Of a DNA stretch of 64,000 nucleotides, positions 9,350 to 18,241 are shown in pieces. The notes below the pieces were generated by a model. It saw only the letters and a list, made by a program, of their open reading frames with translations. It ran no database searches and was not told the origin of the DNA. Each line of letters begins with the position of its first letter. Position 1 is the first letter of the stretch. Source of the DNA: Mucilaginibacter kameinonensis (lineage in GTDB: Bacteria > Bacteroidota > Bacteroidia > Sphingobacteriales > Sphingobacteriaceae); NCBI RefSeq assembly GCF_003675385.1, contig NZ_RCWZ01000001.1, forward strand, positions 992,001 to 1,056,000, written 5' to 3'. A program made the position numbers and the translations under genes.

Positions 9350-10468
9350 TTACTCATAGCTATGCCGCTCAAAATCATAATCAGATTGTGAGCTGATGAT
9401 CTTTTTTCGCCGCTGGATATCCGTATCCAGGTTATGATCATAAATATTGTCGGTAACGGCCATGTCCCGTTCTTTGTCCCGTTCGGCGTAATGAATATTG
9501 GCCTCGGCCGTTTTGGCGATAGCCGTATCATAAGGCCCCTTCGGCGACATGAGCTTTACAAATACCGGCAAACATTCAAACAAGATAAATAGGTAGCCAA
9601 TAAACGAGATAGCCAGATAGGTGTCCAGGTCACGCTTGCCGTTTTCCGTATAGGTTAGCTGACCTAATGCCCAGTTACGGTCGGAGAAACCTGCAATGCT
9701 GGCCAGGCTATCCAACTGATGCTCGGTAAATAAGCGCGTGCTGTTTAGCCCTTCATAATCCTTACGGGCACTCAGGTACTGATCCATTTGCCCCAGGTTA
9801 TCTGTAACAGTTTTAAGGCGGGCTTCCTTTTCCTCCAGTACACCTTGTTTTTGCTTGGCGTAAGTACCATACCCGGTTATGCCAGAGGTTTGGTTGGTTT
9901 TATCACCAAAAACTTCCTGGTTAAGTTGATAACGTGAGCGGTTGATATCCCGTTCTAATGAGTCCTTTTCCTTTTTCAGGTCGGTGTTTTTGCCCAGCTC
10001 CATAGCATACTTCTGCATGTATGTTTTCTCAAGCGTGTCGATTTTGCTGCGCTGGCCTTTTAAATAGGCGGTTTTAAGTTTCTGGCGGATCTCCTTGTCA
10101 AAGATCTTAAGTTCAAGCGGACGAGATATCACAACCCCAATCATGATAGCCAATAGAATACGCGGCGAAGCCTGCAAGATCTGCTGGTTGGTTGTACCTT
10201 CTTTATTGATGCTGGATACAATGTAGCGATCCATGTTAAAAATGGCCGTTCCCCATAGCAAGCCAAATAGTATAGCAAAGCCTACAGCAAAGGCATCGCC
10301 ATTAAAAACAAAGTACATGGCATAGCCACCAGATAAGGCCGCGAACAAAGCGGTGAAAAATATAGTGGCCCCAATACCAACATACTTATTATGCTCAATG
10401 GGGTACTTTTTTAGGGTATCGATATGTGCTCCTGAACAGAACCAGAAAAAGCGTGTAACTTTTTTCAT
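9350..10468 (-). CDS. DUF4407 integral membrane protein
   Basis: A 372-residue protein that matches the DUF4407 pattern. It has a short FWFCSGA N-terminus, two hydrophobic segments (about residues 28-75), a third near 105-122, a long charged coiled-coil region (about 125-270), and a fourth membrane segment near 285-305 followed by an acidic, polar C-terminus. The family has no established function. The coiled coil between membrane anchors suggests an envelope-spanning or scaffolding protein, but that is inference. It is transcribed alone, away from the rhodanese gene. Confidence 0.8.
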   Translation of the reverse strand: MKKVTRFFWFCSGAHIDTLKKYPIEHNKYVGIGATIFFTALFAALSGGYAMYFVFNGDAFAVGFAILFGLLWGTAIFNMDRYIVSSINKEGTTNQQILQASPRILLAIMIGVVISRPLELKIFDKEIRQKLKTAYLKGQRSKIDTLEKTYMQKYAMELGKNTDLKKEKDSLERDINRSRYQLNQEVFGDKTNQTSGITGYGTYAKQKQGVLEEKEARLKTVTDNLGQMDQYLSARKDYEGLNSTRLFTEHQLDSLASIAGFSDRNWALGQLTYTENGKRDLDTYLAISFIGYLFILFECLPVFVKLMSPKGPYDTAIAKTAEANIHYAERDKERDMAVTDNIYDHNLDTDIQRRKKIISSQSDYDFERHSYE

Positions 10469-10539
10469 TAAGTAATTATTGTGTAAACATATATGAAACG
10501 CTCATACACTTTGATTGTTACAAATAACAAGCCTAAATA

Positions 10540-10565
10540 TTTGATTAAGAAAAAAACTACCTTTG
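10540..10565 (+). promoter_or_regulatory. Candidate promoter (-7 TACCTTTG) for rhodanese gene
   Basis: TACCTTTG at 10558-10565 is an exact match to the Bacteroidota -7 consensus TAnnTTTG, 19 bases before the ATG. TTTG at 10540-10543 could be the -33 box, although the 14-base spacer is short. Confidence 0.4.
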
Positions 10566-10584
10566 AATTATAATTACATTTAAC

Positions 10585-10899
10585 ATGAACGAGATAACCG
10601 TACAGGAACTAAAAGAGAAAATTGACAAAGGCGAAGATTTTCAACTGATTGATGTTAGGGAAGATTTTGAATACGAAACTTCAAACCTTGGCGGACAACT
10701 TATACCGCTTGGCGGCGTAGTGATTGAATCTGAAAAGATTAGCAAAGATAAACCGGTAGTGGTAATGTGCCGCAGCGGTAAACGCAGCGCGGCTGCCATC
10801 ATGCAGCTGGAACAGCTTGGTTTTACCAACCTGTCAAACTTAAGAGGCGGAATCCTTGCGTGGCAAGCCGAAATTGACCCCGAATTAAACGTATACTAA
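10585..10899 (+). CDS. Single-domain rhodanese-like protein
   Basis: A 104-residue single rhodanese domain covering nearly the whole protein. The active-site loop CRSGKRS carries the catalytic Cys62, which would hold a persulfide during sulfur transfer. The usual LIDVRE-F-x-Y strand is at 21-30. No signal peptide, so it is cytoplasmic. The next gene starts two bases after its stop codon, so the two are almost certainly co-transcribed. The physiological sulfur acceptor cannot be deduced here. Confidence 0.9.
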   Translation: MNEITVQELKEKIDKGEDFQLIDVREDFEYETSNLGGQLIPLGGVVIESEKISKDKPVVVMCRSGKRSAAAIMQLEQLGFTNLSNLRGGILAWQAEIDPELNVY

Positions 10900-10900
10900 A

Positions 10901-11116
10901 ATGGGCTTTAAATTAGTGCTCAATGTACTTTACACCATGGGTGTGGCATTGTGCTTTATTGTAGCTTATAAAATGTTTACCACCCACAATTACCCGGTAA
11001 TGGCAGGAGCCATGATTGTTGGTGTAATTGTGATTTTCATGAAGCTAAGGCTTTTGAAACAGGTTAAAGAAACCCAGGAAGCCTCCCAAAGTAAAAAAGG
11101 TAAAAGTGCGAAGTAA
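10901..11116 (+). CDS. Small two-helix membrane protein
   Basis: A 71-residue protein with two hydrophobic helices (about residues 5-25 and 32-50) and a highly basic, Lys/Ser-rich tail. It begins one base after the rhodanese stop codon, so it is translated from the same mRNA. I do not recognise a characterised family. The basic tail on the cytoplasmic side fits the positive-inside rule. Its link to sulfur transfer is only positional. Confidence 0.8.
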   Translation: MGFKLVLNVLYTMGVALCFIVAYKMFTTHNYPVMAGAMIVGVIVIFMKLRLLKQVKETQEASQSKKGKSAK

Positions 11117-11121
11117 ACAAC

Positions 11122-11154
11122 AGACTTACGAAGTTTTCAAAACTTCGTAAGTCT
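11122..11154. repeat. 33-bp perfect palindrome, AGACTTACGAAG family, copy 1
   Basis: AGACTTACGAAGTTTT is followed by one central base and its exact complement. It begins six bases after the stop codon of the small membrane protein gene. Identical or near-identical copies are at 12503-12535 and 19362-19394, each also directly after a gene. A terminator-like role is likely but unproven. The rest of the gap to 11307 shows nothing recognisable. Confidence 0.85.
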
Positions 11155-11307
11155 TCTTTAATAATCCTCCTATTATCTCCTCTGGCGCAAGTTTTGTGTG
11201 GAGGCTTTGAGCACCGGATAACTTGTGCCTTTCTGGTACTTAATCCCCCTAAAAATCATTCTTTTACAATAAGCTTGCAGCATGTAAAAAAAGCTTAACT
11301 TCATTGC

Positions 11308-12213
11308 ATGTTTATAGCAGTATTAGGAGTTATTGTACTCATTGTGGGTATAGTGCTCAAACGTTCGCCTGAACCGGCCGGCCGCTTTAATGGTGTGGTA
11401 ACCGCGGTGGGTATAGCCATGGTGGTGCTTGGCTTATTACTTAATGTTTTCAAGGTTATTGAGCCGGGCAAGGTAGGTGTGCAGGCGCTATTTGGCAAAG
11501 TGCAGGACCATGTACTTGAAAGCGGTTTGCATATTGTAAACCCGGTTGTCGAGATCACAACCTTTGATATCCAGACGCAAACCTATACCATGAGCGCTGT
11601 AAATAACGAGGGCCAGAAGGAAGGGGATGATGCCATTCGTGTGCTTTCTTCGGATGGGTTGGAGGTTACTATCGATCTATCGGTACTTTATAAAGTGAAA
11701 CCCGAGAAAACGCCTTACATTATGCAAAACATCGGCGTAAATTATGTAGATAAGATAGTCCGCCCGGTTTCGCGCACCGCCATTCGTGATAATGCTGTTG
11801 CCTATGCGGCTGTTGATCTGTATTCGACCAAGCGACAGGAGTTTCAGGATAAAATTAACCGTTACATCACGGCCAGTTTTGAAAAGCGTGGACTGGAACT
11901 GCAGCAGATCCTGGTGCGTAACATTACCTTACCAGCCTCGGTTCGGGCCAGTATCGAATCAAAGATCAATGCCGAGCAGGACGCGCAGAAAATGGAGTTT
12001 GTATTGCAAAAAGAGCGTCAGGAAGCTGAGCGTAAACGTGTAGAAGCACAGGGTATTGCTGATTACCAGCGCATCCTTTCGACAGGCCTATCAGATAAAC
12101 AATTACAATACGAAGCTATAAAGGCTCAAAAAGAAATAGCCCTTTCGCCAAACGCCAAAGTGATCATTATTGGCGGAGGGAAAGGAAATCCTATTATGTT
12201 GAGTGATAAGTAA
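11308..12213 (+). CDS. SPFH/band 7 (prohibitin-like) membrane protein
   Basis: A 301-residue SPFH-domain protein. Two N-terminal hydrophobic stretches (residues 1-17 and 28-47) anchor it. The band-7 domain covers about 48-215 (EPGKVGVQALFGKV onwards), followed by an Ala/Glu/Lys-Arg-rich coiled coil (about 220-260), as in prohibitins. Such proteins form large membrane rings that organise microdomains or modulate membrane proteases. The next gene overlaps its stop codon by one base (TAATG), so the two are translationally coupled. Confidence 0.88.
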   Translation: MFIAVLGVIVLIVGIVLKRSPEPAGRFNGVVTAVGIAMVVLGLLLNVFKVIEPGKVGVQALFGKVQDHVLESGLHIVNPVVEITTFDIQTQTYTMSAVNNEGQKEGDDAIRVLSSDGLEVTIDLSVLYKVKPEKTPYIMQNIGVNYVDKIVRPVSRTAIRDNAVAYAAVDLYSTKRQEFQDKINRYITASFEKRGLELQQILVRNITLPASVRASIESKINAEQDAQKMEFVLQKERQEAERKRVEAQGIADYQRILSTGLSDKQLQYEAIKAQKEIALSPNAKVIIIGGGKGNPIMLSDK

Positions 12214-12494
12214 TGAATAATCAGAAAAAGAAACCGCGTACCGGTGTTCTCATCGTCATTTATGTATTGGCCATAGCGGCAATCTTTATTTCAAGTGTAT
12301 TTATGCCTGCTTCCTCAGAAAAGATACATCCGGGTTTTTACTTGCATTTAGCGGTGGTTATTGGCTGTCTGTTTTTTCTTTGCCGTGATCTTTACAGGTT
12401 AATAAAACAGGACAAAGCTTACGTATGGCCAGTGGTAGTACATGTTATAGCATTGATTATACTGGCCGCCCCGCTTGTTGTATTAATGACCTGA
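12213..12494 (+). CDS. Small membrane protein coupled to the SPFH gene
   Basis: A 93-residue protein with a basic N-terminus (NNQKKKPRTG) and three hydrophobic segments, about 12-30, 43-58 and 70-92. The ATG shares its A with the stop codon of the upstream SPFH gene, which is strong support that it is real. I do not recognise a family. It could be a membrane partner of the SPFH assembly, but only its position says so. Confidence 0.75.
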   Translation: MNNQKKKPRTGVLIVIYVLAIAAIFISSVFMPASSEKIHPGFYLHLAVVIGCLFFLCRDLYRLIKQDKAYVWPVVVHVIALIILAAPLVVLMT

Positions 12495-12502
12495 GGCCAG
12501 AA

Positions 12503-12535
12503 AGACTTACGAAGTTTTCAAAACTTCGTAAGTCT
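12503..12535. repeat. 33-bp perfect palindrome, AGACTTACGAAG family, copy 2
   Basis: Same palindrome as at 11122-11154, again placed just after a plus-strand stop codon (12494). Confidence 0.85.
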
Positions 12536-12560
12536 GGATCTTTGCTAAGAGCAAAAAAAA

Positions 12561-12643
12561 ATGTCATTGCGAGCGATAGCGTGGCAACCGCACGTGCGCA
12601 AATCCGCCCTGTAAATCATGCGATTGCTTCCTCGCAATGACAT
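12561..12643. repeat. Palindromic intergenic repeat, GTCATTGCGAG family, copy 2
   Basis: ATGTCATTGCGAG at 12561-12573 is mirrored by CTCGCAATGACAT at 12631-12643. The core again contains CAAATCCGCCCTGTAAATC. It sits between a plus-strand gene and the converging S9 peptidase gene, directly after another palindrome. Confidence 0.8.
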
Positions 12644-12659
12644 GTTTATTGTTTTATCT

Positions 12660-15020
12660 CTACTTCTTCAATGTCCCTTCAAATAATTTATAGATCCGTT
12701 TATACTCATCGGCCCAGCTGCTTGGTTGTTCAAAACCGTGATCTTCTATGGGGTATGAAGCCAGCTCCCAGTTTTCTTTATGTAGTTCTATCAGTTTTTG
12801 GGTGAGGCGAATGATATCCTGGTAGTTTACGTTTTGGTCTATCATGCCATGTAACATCAGCAGGTTGCCTTTTAATCCGTTGGCAAAGTAAATGGGCGAA
12901 CTTTTGCGGTAAGCCTGCTCATCGGTAAAAGGCTCATTAAGGATATTTGATGTATACTCATGATTGTAGTGAGCCCAGTCGGTAACGGAGCGGATAGCGC
13001 CGCCCGCCGCGAAAACATCCGGTTCGGTAAACATGCCCATCAGCGTAATAAAGCCACCGTATGAACCTCCGTACAGGCCAATATGCTTAGGATTAACGCC
13101 GTATTTATCCACCAACAGCTTTACGCCATCTACCTGGTCGGTAAGATCTTTACCACCCATGTGGCGATATATACCGGTACGGAAATCGCGGCCATAACCC
13201 GAACTTGCGGTATAATCAATATCCATTACAGTATAGCCATTGTCGGCCAGCATGTTGTTGAACATATATTCACGGAAATAGTAACTCCACGAGTAGGTAA
13301 CGTTTTGCAGGTATCCCGCACCATGTACAAAAACAACGGCCGGTTTTGACGGATCGGCTTTTTTAGGTTGATATAACCGGGCATAAACATCGGTACCGTA
13401 ACGGTTTTTAAAGCTGATGATCTCAGGATCGCGCCATGGGTATGACAGGTATTCGGCTGAAACCGAGTTGGTTATTTTTACTGCTTTAGCTCCGGGCTTA
13501 TTAGCCTGGATATATAACTCCCAGGGGCGGTTTGAGTAAGAATACCGGATGGCCAGCCATTTTTCATCGGGCGAAAGGGTAACCTCGTTGCCACCTTTCA
13601 TACTGGTAATTTTAACCGGAGTACCGCCATTAACCGGAATGCTGTAGAAATGCGTTATCCCCGGATGATCGATATTGGCCGTAAAGTAAAACGTCTTTTT
13701 ATCCTGGCTTAGCTGCAAAGTTTGTACCTCCCATTTGCCGCTGGTAAGTTGTTTTTTAGCGCCACTGGTTACGTCAACCTCATAAATATGTGAATAGCCG
13801 CTGGCTTCGCTCTGGTAGTAAAAGTGGGTATCGTCAATAAAGCCGGCATTCCCCGGATCATCAATCCCGGGACCACCAATCCAGGCCTCGTCGCGCTGAC
13901 GGTCGAGCAGGCTTAGCTTGCCGCTTACCGGGTCAAGGCGCATGATCCAGCAATCTTTGTTATCCTGTGCGGATATAATTATAACCGCGTTGCTGCCGCT
14001 TTGGTTCCACAAAACGCCGTCAACGTTCAGCGGCCTGTCGGCGTTTTCCTTTTGGCGGGCTTTTAACTCTTCGGGATAATCTTTTAAATAATCGGGCAGG
14101 TCTTTGATGCCGGGGATGTCTGATGTAATCACCGGGTACACGGCCTCGCGGCGCTTATCATAAATAAAAGTTTCAGAAGTTGATGACGGGCGACCAACCT
14201 TTGACCGGTTCGGAATATCCTCGGTAAAACCTGAAGCAGTAACATAGTTAGGCACAATGGCATTTTGAACGCCATCTGCCCGTTTGGTAAGGCGGTAGGT
14301 GATAAACCTGCCATCCGGACTGATTTGTACAGCACCTAATCTTTTATCGCCAAAAGCTATTTCTTTTAACTTGTCAGGTTTAAGTAGCGCAGTTTCGGTG
14401 GAATCTTTTTTGTCGTCCTTCGCTTCTTTTTTAATGATATCAAACAACTCCAATTGTTGCTTTTTGAGCCATTGTTCTTGTTCGTTGAGCTTATCTTTAC
14501 TTTTTTTATCGCTTGCCGCGCGAACAAAATTGGTAAGTTGCACAAGGCCGCCTCCGTTCAGGTTCAGGGAGAAAAGGTTATTGTCTTCTTTATAAATGAT
14601 CTTTGTTTCATCACCACTAAAAACCGGGCTGTCTTCCTGGCCTACGGTATTGGTTAAACGGACGGTTTTATTGCTTTTTACATCGTACAAAAACAAATCG
14701 CCGTTTTTACTGAATACTTTTTGGTTGTGTTTTTTGTTCCACTCGCCGTTGCCAGATGCCAGTTCCCGCTGCTCCGCGATGCTAACCTTCTGCACACGGT
14801 TATCACCCGGAATAACAGAATATAGCCTTGTGTCGCCGGAAGCATCATCATCCCATTTAAAATAGATCTTTTTACTATCGTTGCTCCAACGGATATTGGA
14901 GGGCGATACGCCGATCCATTTAGGATCGCGCATGATTTTTTCGATGGTAAGGGTATCCAGTTTTTGGGCAAAAGCACCCGTTGCCGGGATCAGGAACAAT
15001 AAGCTTAGCAGTTTTTTCAT
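12660..15020 (-). CDS. S9-family prolyl oligopeptidase / dipeptidyl-peptidase IV-like enzyme
   Basis: A 786-residue secreted serine peptidase. The signal peptide ends at AFA-Q (residue 18-19). A beta-propeller (WD40/PD40-like strands, about 35-530) precedes the alpha/beta-hydrolase domain. The catalytic triad can be placed: Ser653 in GGSYGG, Asp728 in HGMIDQNV, and His761 in IEDHGF. It should release short peptides or dipeptides from proline-containing or other oligopeptides in the periplasm. A Lys/Asp-rich insert around 180-215 is probably a surface loop. It is followed by converging genes and palindromes, so transcription is probably alone. Confidence 0.92.
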   Translation of the reverse strand: MKKLLSLLFLIPATGAFAQKLDTLTIEKIMRDPKWIGVSPSNIRWSNDSKKIYFKWDDDASGDTRLYSVIPGDNRVQKVSIAEQRELASGNGEWNKKHNQKVFSKNGDLFLYDVKSNKTVRLTNTVGQEDSPVFSGDETKIIYKEDNNLFSLNLNGGGLVQLTNFVRAASDKKSKDKLNEQEQWLKKQQLELFDIIKKEAKDDKKDSTETALLKPDKLKEIAFGDKRLGAVQISPDGRFITYRLTKRADGVQNAIVPNYVTASGFTEDIPNRSKVGRPSSTSETFIYDKRREAVYPVITSDIPGIKDLPDYLKDYPEELKARQKENADRPLNVDGVLWNQSGSNAVIIISAQDNKDCWIMRLDPVSGKLSLLDRQRDEAWIGGPGIDDPGNAGFIDDTHFYYQSEASGYSHIYEVDVTSGAKKQLTSGKWEVQTLQLSQDKKTFYFTANIDHPGITHFYSIPVNGGTPVKITSMKGGNEVTLSPDEKWLAIRYSYSNRPWELYIQANKPGAKAVKITNSVSAEYLSYPWRDPEIISFKNRYGTDVYARLYQPKKADPSKPAVVFVHGAGYLQNVTYSWSYYFREYMFNNMLADNGYTVMDIDYTASSGYGRDFRTGIYRHMGGKDLTDQVDGVKLLVDKYGVNPKHIGLYGGSYGGFITLMGMFTEPDVFAAGGAIRSVTDWAHYNHEYTSNILNEPFTDEQAYRKSSPIYFANGLKGNLLMLHGMIDQNVNYQDIIRLTQKLIELHKENWELASYPIEDHGFEQPSSWADEYKRIYKLFEGTLKK

Positions 15021-15090
15021 ATCTTAATAAAATATGCAATTTAGCAGTTTAGCCAATGATTGCTATTTTTAAGCATTTTATTGTTACAAA

Positions 15091-15606
15091 ATGGAACTAC
15101 AGGGTAACGGATTTTTATTGAGGGCCTGGCAACGTGGAGATGAAATATCACTGCAAAGACATGCAGACAACGCGAAAGTATCGGCTTTTTTGCGCGACAG
15201 GTTTCCTTATCCGTATACCCTCGACGATGCCTTGTTTTGGGTGAACATGGTAAAAGATCAACAGCCCTTAACCAGCTTTGCCATCATCGTTAACGGCGAA
15301 GCGTGTGGTGGGATAGGTATTGAACTGATGACCGATGTAAGCCGCATTGCCGCTGAAATAGGTTACTGGCTCGGAGAAGGGCATTGGGGCAAAGGCATCA
15401 CTACTGCGGCATTAAAACTGGTAACCGCTTATGCATTTGAATATTTCCCGCTGGAACGTATTGAGGCCGGGGTATACGATAAAAACGGGGCATCAATGAA
15501 AGTGCTTGAAAAAGCTGGTTATATAAAAGAGGCTGTGCTACGAAAATCGATCATTAAAAACGGCGAAGTTATGGATAAGCATATGTATGCTATTTTTAGG
15601 GATTAA
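15091..15606 (+). CDS. GNAT acetyltransferase, RimJ/RimL type
   Basis: A 171-residue GNAT protein of the Acetyltransf_3 (RimL-like) type, covering one full domain. The acetyl-CoA loop is seen at EGHWGKGITTAALKL, and the NGASMKVLEKAGY motif lies near the C-terminal end. These enzymes acetylate N-terminal amino groups of ribosomal proteins or small amines; the substrate here is unknown. The downstream toxin-like gene starts 16 bases after its stop, so co-transcription is possible. Confidence 0.88.
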   Translation: MELQGNGFLLRAWQRGDEISLQRHADNAKVSAFLRDRFPYPYTLDDALFWVNMVKDQQPLTSFAIIVNGEACGGIGIELMTDVSRIAAEIGYWLGEGHWGKGITTAALKLVTAYAFEYFPLERIEAGVYDKNGASMKVLEKAGYIKEAVLRKSIIKNGEVMDKHMYAIFRD

Positions 15607-15622
15607 TAATTAAACTCTCAGG

Positions 15623-16201
15623 ATGCCTAATTTGTACATCATAGCAGGCTGCAATGGCGCAGGCAAAACCACGGCAAGCTACACCGTTTTGCCTGAGTTG
15701 CTTAACTGCAACGAGTTTGTGAACGCAGATAACATTGCGGCAGGACTATCCCCCTTCAATCCGGAAAGCGTTGCATTTGAAGCCGGACGGATCATGTTGC
15801 AGCGAATTGACGAGTTACTGGATAGAGACGTTGATTTCGCTTTTGAAACTACACTTTCAACGCGGAGTTATGTTTCTTTGGTTAAGAAAGCTCAACAAAA
15901 AGGATACGAGGTTACTTTATTGTTTTTTTGGTTAAGTTCTCCGCAGATGGCAATGGAACGAGTAGCTAAGCGATTGAGTAAAGGCGGTCATAATATTCCT
16001 GCTGATGTCATAGAGCGGAGATATTACCGGGGTATAAGAAATTTGGTATATTTGTATATACCACTTTGTGATAGGTGGTTCGTGATAAATAACATGAATA
16101 CCGGCCCTCAAGTAGTGGTAAGAGGTTTTAATTCGTCGGAAAAAACAATAATAAAATCCGATGTTTGGAAGGTAATTTTAGATCAGGCAAATGACAACTA
16201 A
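15623..16201 (+). CDS. Zeta-toxin-like P-loop kinase
   Basis: A 192-residue P-loop protein related to zeta toxin/AAA_33 kinases. Walker A is GCNGAGKTT (residues 9-17, Lys15), followed by NADNIAAGLSPFNP with Asp36 where zeta toxins have the substrate-binding Asp, and FETTLSTRSY. Zeta toxins phosphorylate UDP-N-acetylglucosamine and block wall synthesis. Solo chromosomal homologues also exist and may have other substrates. The 63-residue downstream frame overlaps it by 11 bases, suggesting a toxin-antitoxin pair with toxin first, the reverse of the classic epsilon-zeta order. Confidence 0.82.
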   Translation: MPNLYIIAGCNGAGKTTASYTVLPELLNCNEFVNADNIAAGLSPFNPESVAFEAGRIMLQRIDELLDRDVDFAFETTLSTRSYVSLVKKAQQKGYEVTLLFFWLSSPQMAMERVAKRLSKGGHNIPADVIERRYYRGIRNLVYLYIPLCDRWFVINNMNTGPQVVVRGFNSSEKTIIKSDVWKVILDQANDN

Positions 16202-16382
16202 AGTAAAAAAGGGGGATATGGATGACTTTGAGGCAAAAGTGCTTGAAGGCATGAAACGGGCAAATCGTAAATTGGTTGAGGCCGCTGCTGCAAACAACGA
16301 AAGCCTTATCATTGGCGAGAAGGATGGCAGTTTCAAAGCCGTACCTGCTAAAGAACTTTTGAAAACCCTTCCCGCCAAATAA
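16191..16382 (+). CDS. Small partner of the zeta-like kinase, possible antitoxin
   Basis: A 63-residue, charged, Ala/Lys/Glu-rich helical protein that starts inside the last codons of the zeta-like gene (11-base overlap), showing translational coupling. It has no membrane segment and no DNA-binding motif that I can see. It does not resemble the epsilon antitoxin in any obvious way. The segment IIGEKDGSFKAVPAKELL looks like a small beta-hairpin plus helix. The antitoxin role is inferred from overlap and size only. Confidence 0.7.
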   Translation: MTTKVKKGDMDDFEAKVLEGMKRANRKLVEAAAANNESLIIGEKDGSFKAVPAKELLKTLPAK

Positions 16383-16389
16383 TAGCCGC

Positions 16390-16884
16390 CTACAGTTCCT
16401 TCCGCATTACATAATCGTTCATCCAATAATCCCCGATAGCGATATCTTCTTCATAGGCTATAGTAAATCCCATCTTTTCATAAAACGACTTGGCGTTATT
16501 ATACCTGTTCACGTTAAGTTCCAGTGTTTGCTTGCCTGCGTCTTTGGTTTTTTGGGCCACCTCGTTAATCAGTACTTTTCCGTAACCTTTGCCCTGAGTT
16601 TCGGGCAGGCAGTATAGCTTGTGCAGTTTGTAGATCTCAGGATCTTCTTCGCGGGGCGAATAGGCTGCGAAAGCAACCGGTCGGCCCTCCTCTTCCAGCA
16701 GGAGAAAAGTTTGCTGGTTTTCTTTAACCTGTTTGGTTATTTTTTCTGCCGAATAGATCTCACCCAACATAAAAGCTATCTGTTCGCGCTCAAGAATAGG
16801 GCTATAGGTTACCCACCAGGTTTTATCGGCAATATTGCGGATGGTTTCCACATCCTTAACTGTGGCCGTACGTATTGTATACAT
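16390..16884 (-). CDS. GNAT-family N-acetyltransferase
   Basis: A 164-residue GNAT domain. The acetyl-CoA pyrophosphate loop is PETQGKGYGKVLI, and the C-terminal NRYNNAKSFYEKMGF motif is typical. I start at the ATG at 16884 (MYTIRTATVKD); the longer reading uses TTG three codons earlier. It converges on the toxin-like pair with only seven bases between the stops. The substrate is not predictable. Confidence 0.87.
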   Translation of the reverse strand: MYTIRTATVKDVETIRNIADKTWWVTYSPILEREQIAFMLGEIYSAEKITKQVKENQQTFLLLEEEGRPVAFAAYSPREEDPEIYKLHKLYCLPETQGKGYGKVLINEVAQKTKDAGKQTLELNVNRYNNAKSFYEKMGFTIAYEEDIAIGDYWMNDYVMRKEL

Positions 16885-16912
16885 CTTCAAATTTAGTTGC
16901 GTGTTGTTAATA

Positions 16913-18163
16913 CTAACTTTTTTCCTCCCAGATCATACACAGGTGCAAAATGGTTTCAACCGCTTTTTGCATATCCTGAACGGATACCCACTCGTGCCTG
17001 CTGTGGAAAGCATGCTCCCCGGCAAAGATATTAGGGCAGGGCAATCCCATAAATGATAACCTTGAACCATCGGTACCGCCACGGATGCTGCACAATTTGG
17101 CGGTTAAACCTGCACGATTGATGGCCTCCATAGCATAATCCACAATTTGCGGGTGCTGATCAAGTACGCCCTTCATATTGCGGTATTGCTGACTAACGGC
17201 TATATCGAACGTAGAGCCCGGAAATTTCTTCAATACTTCAGTTGCTGTTTGTCGAATAACCTCTACATGATCTGCAAGTTTAGCTTCGTCAAAATCACGG
17301 ATGATAAAATCAACAAAGGCGGTTTCTACATGGCCTTCTATCCCTACCGGATGTACAAAGCCTTGCATTGCTTCAGTATGCTCCGGCGAAAGATCATCGG
17401 GCAGCGCAGCTATAATTTGCCCGGCAATTTTAATGGCGCTTTCCATTTTTCCTTTGGCAAAGCCGGGGTGCGAGCTTACACCGTTAATAGTAAGCCGCGC
17501 GCCATCTGCCGAAAATGTTTCGTTTTCCATATTGCCCGCGCTCTCGCCATCCATAGTATAACCGGCAAAAGCACCAAGCTTGGCAATATCCACATGGTCA
17601 ACACCATGGCCAACCTCTTCATCCGGTGTAAACAGGATCCGGATATCGCCGTGTTTAATTTCGGGATTGTTCATGAGCTGGTAGCAGGCATCCATAATTT
17701 CAGCGACGCCCGCTTTATTATCCGCGCCAAGCAGCGTGGTGCCGCTGGCAGTTATCACGTCGTTACCTACCTGGTTTTTAAGGTCGGCGTATTCGGCCAT
17801 GCGGATCACCTGGGTAGTATCATCGGGCAATATTAAATCCTGCCCCTGGTAGTTTTTATGTACTATTGGTTTTACGCCCTTCCCGCTACAATCGGGCGCG
17901 GTATCCATGTGCGAACAGAAGCAGATCACCGGTACCTGCTTATCCGTATTGGAGGGGATGGTTGCATAAACATAACCGTATTCATCCAAATGCGCATCAG
18001 CTACGCCGATGGTCAGAAGTTCATCAACCAGCAGGCGACCAAGATCTTTTTGCTTTTCTGTTGACGGAAATGTAACCGAAGAGGGGTCAGATTGCGTATC
18101 AATGGTAACGTAACGCAGGAAGCGTTCGGTAACAGTGAACTTAATGAATGAACTTAAATTCAT
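16913..18163 (-). CDS. pepT: Peptidase T (tripeptide aminopeptidase, M20B)
   Basis: A 416-residue cytoplasmic metallo-aminopeptidase that removes N-terminal residues from tripeptides. Metal-binding motifs of the M20 family are in place: CSHMDTAPD (His85, Asp87), LLGADNKAG, PDEEVGHG, and the late GGTDGSRLSF and AGEHAFHSRHEW segments. Length and order match PepT closely. It would finish peptide digestion begun by enzymes such as the S9 peptidase. It sits 28 bases downstream of the minus-strand GNAT region and has a separate start. Confidence 0.93.
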   Translation of the reverse strand: MNLSSFIKFTVTERFLRYVTIDTQSDPSSVTFPSTEKQKDLGRLLVDELLTIGVADAHLDEYGYVYATIPSNTDKQVPVICFCSHMDTAPDCSGKGVKPIVHKNYQGQDLILPDDTTQVIRMAEYADLKNQVGNDVITASGTTLLGADNKAGVAEIMDACYQLMNNPEIKHGDIRILFTPDEEVGHGVDHVDIAKLGAFAGYTMDGESAGNMENETFSADGARLTINGVSSHPGFAKGKMESAIKIAGQIIAALPDDLSPEHTEAMQGFVHPVGIEGHVETAFVDFIIRDFDEAKLADHVEVIRQTATEVLKKFPGSTFDIAVSQQYRNMKGVLDQHPQIVDYAMEAINRAGLTAKLCSIRGGTDGSRLSFMGLPCPNIFAGEHAFHSRHEWVSVQDMQKAVETILHLCMIWEEKS

Positions 18164-18241
18164 ATAAAGCTTTTATATTAGTGCAAATTTAGGCGGCGGC
18201 AAACACCATCTCCAATTGTAAATATTGATTAAAATTATACA

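Noticed and set aside
15623..16201. Phage or plasmid origin for the zeta-like gene
   Set aside because: No integrase, att-like direct repeat or replication gene is seen nearby; composition is near that of neighbours.
17147..17836. 229-codon frame opposite peptidase T
   Set aside because: Antisense to intact metal-binding motifs of PepT; no independent start signal or domain.
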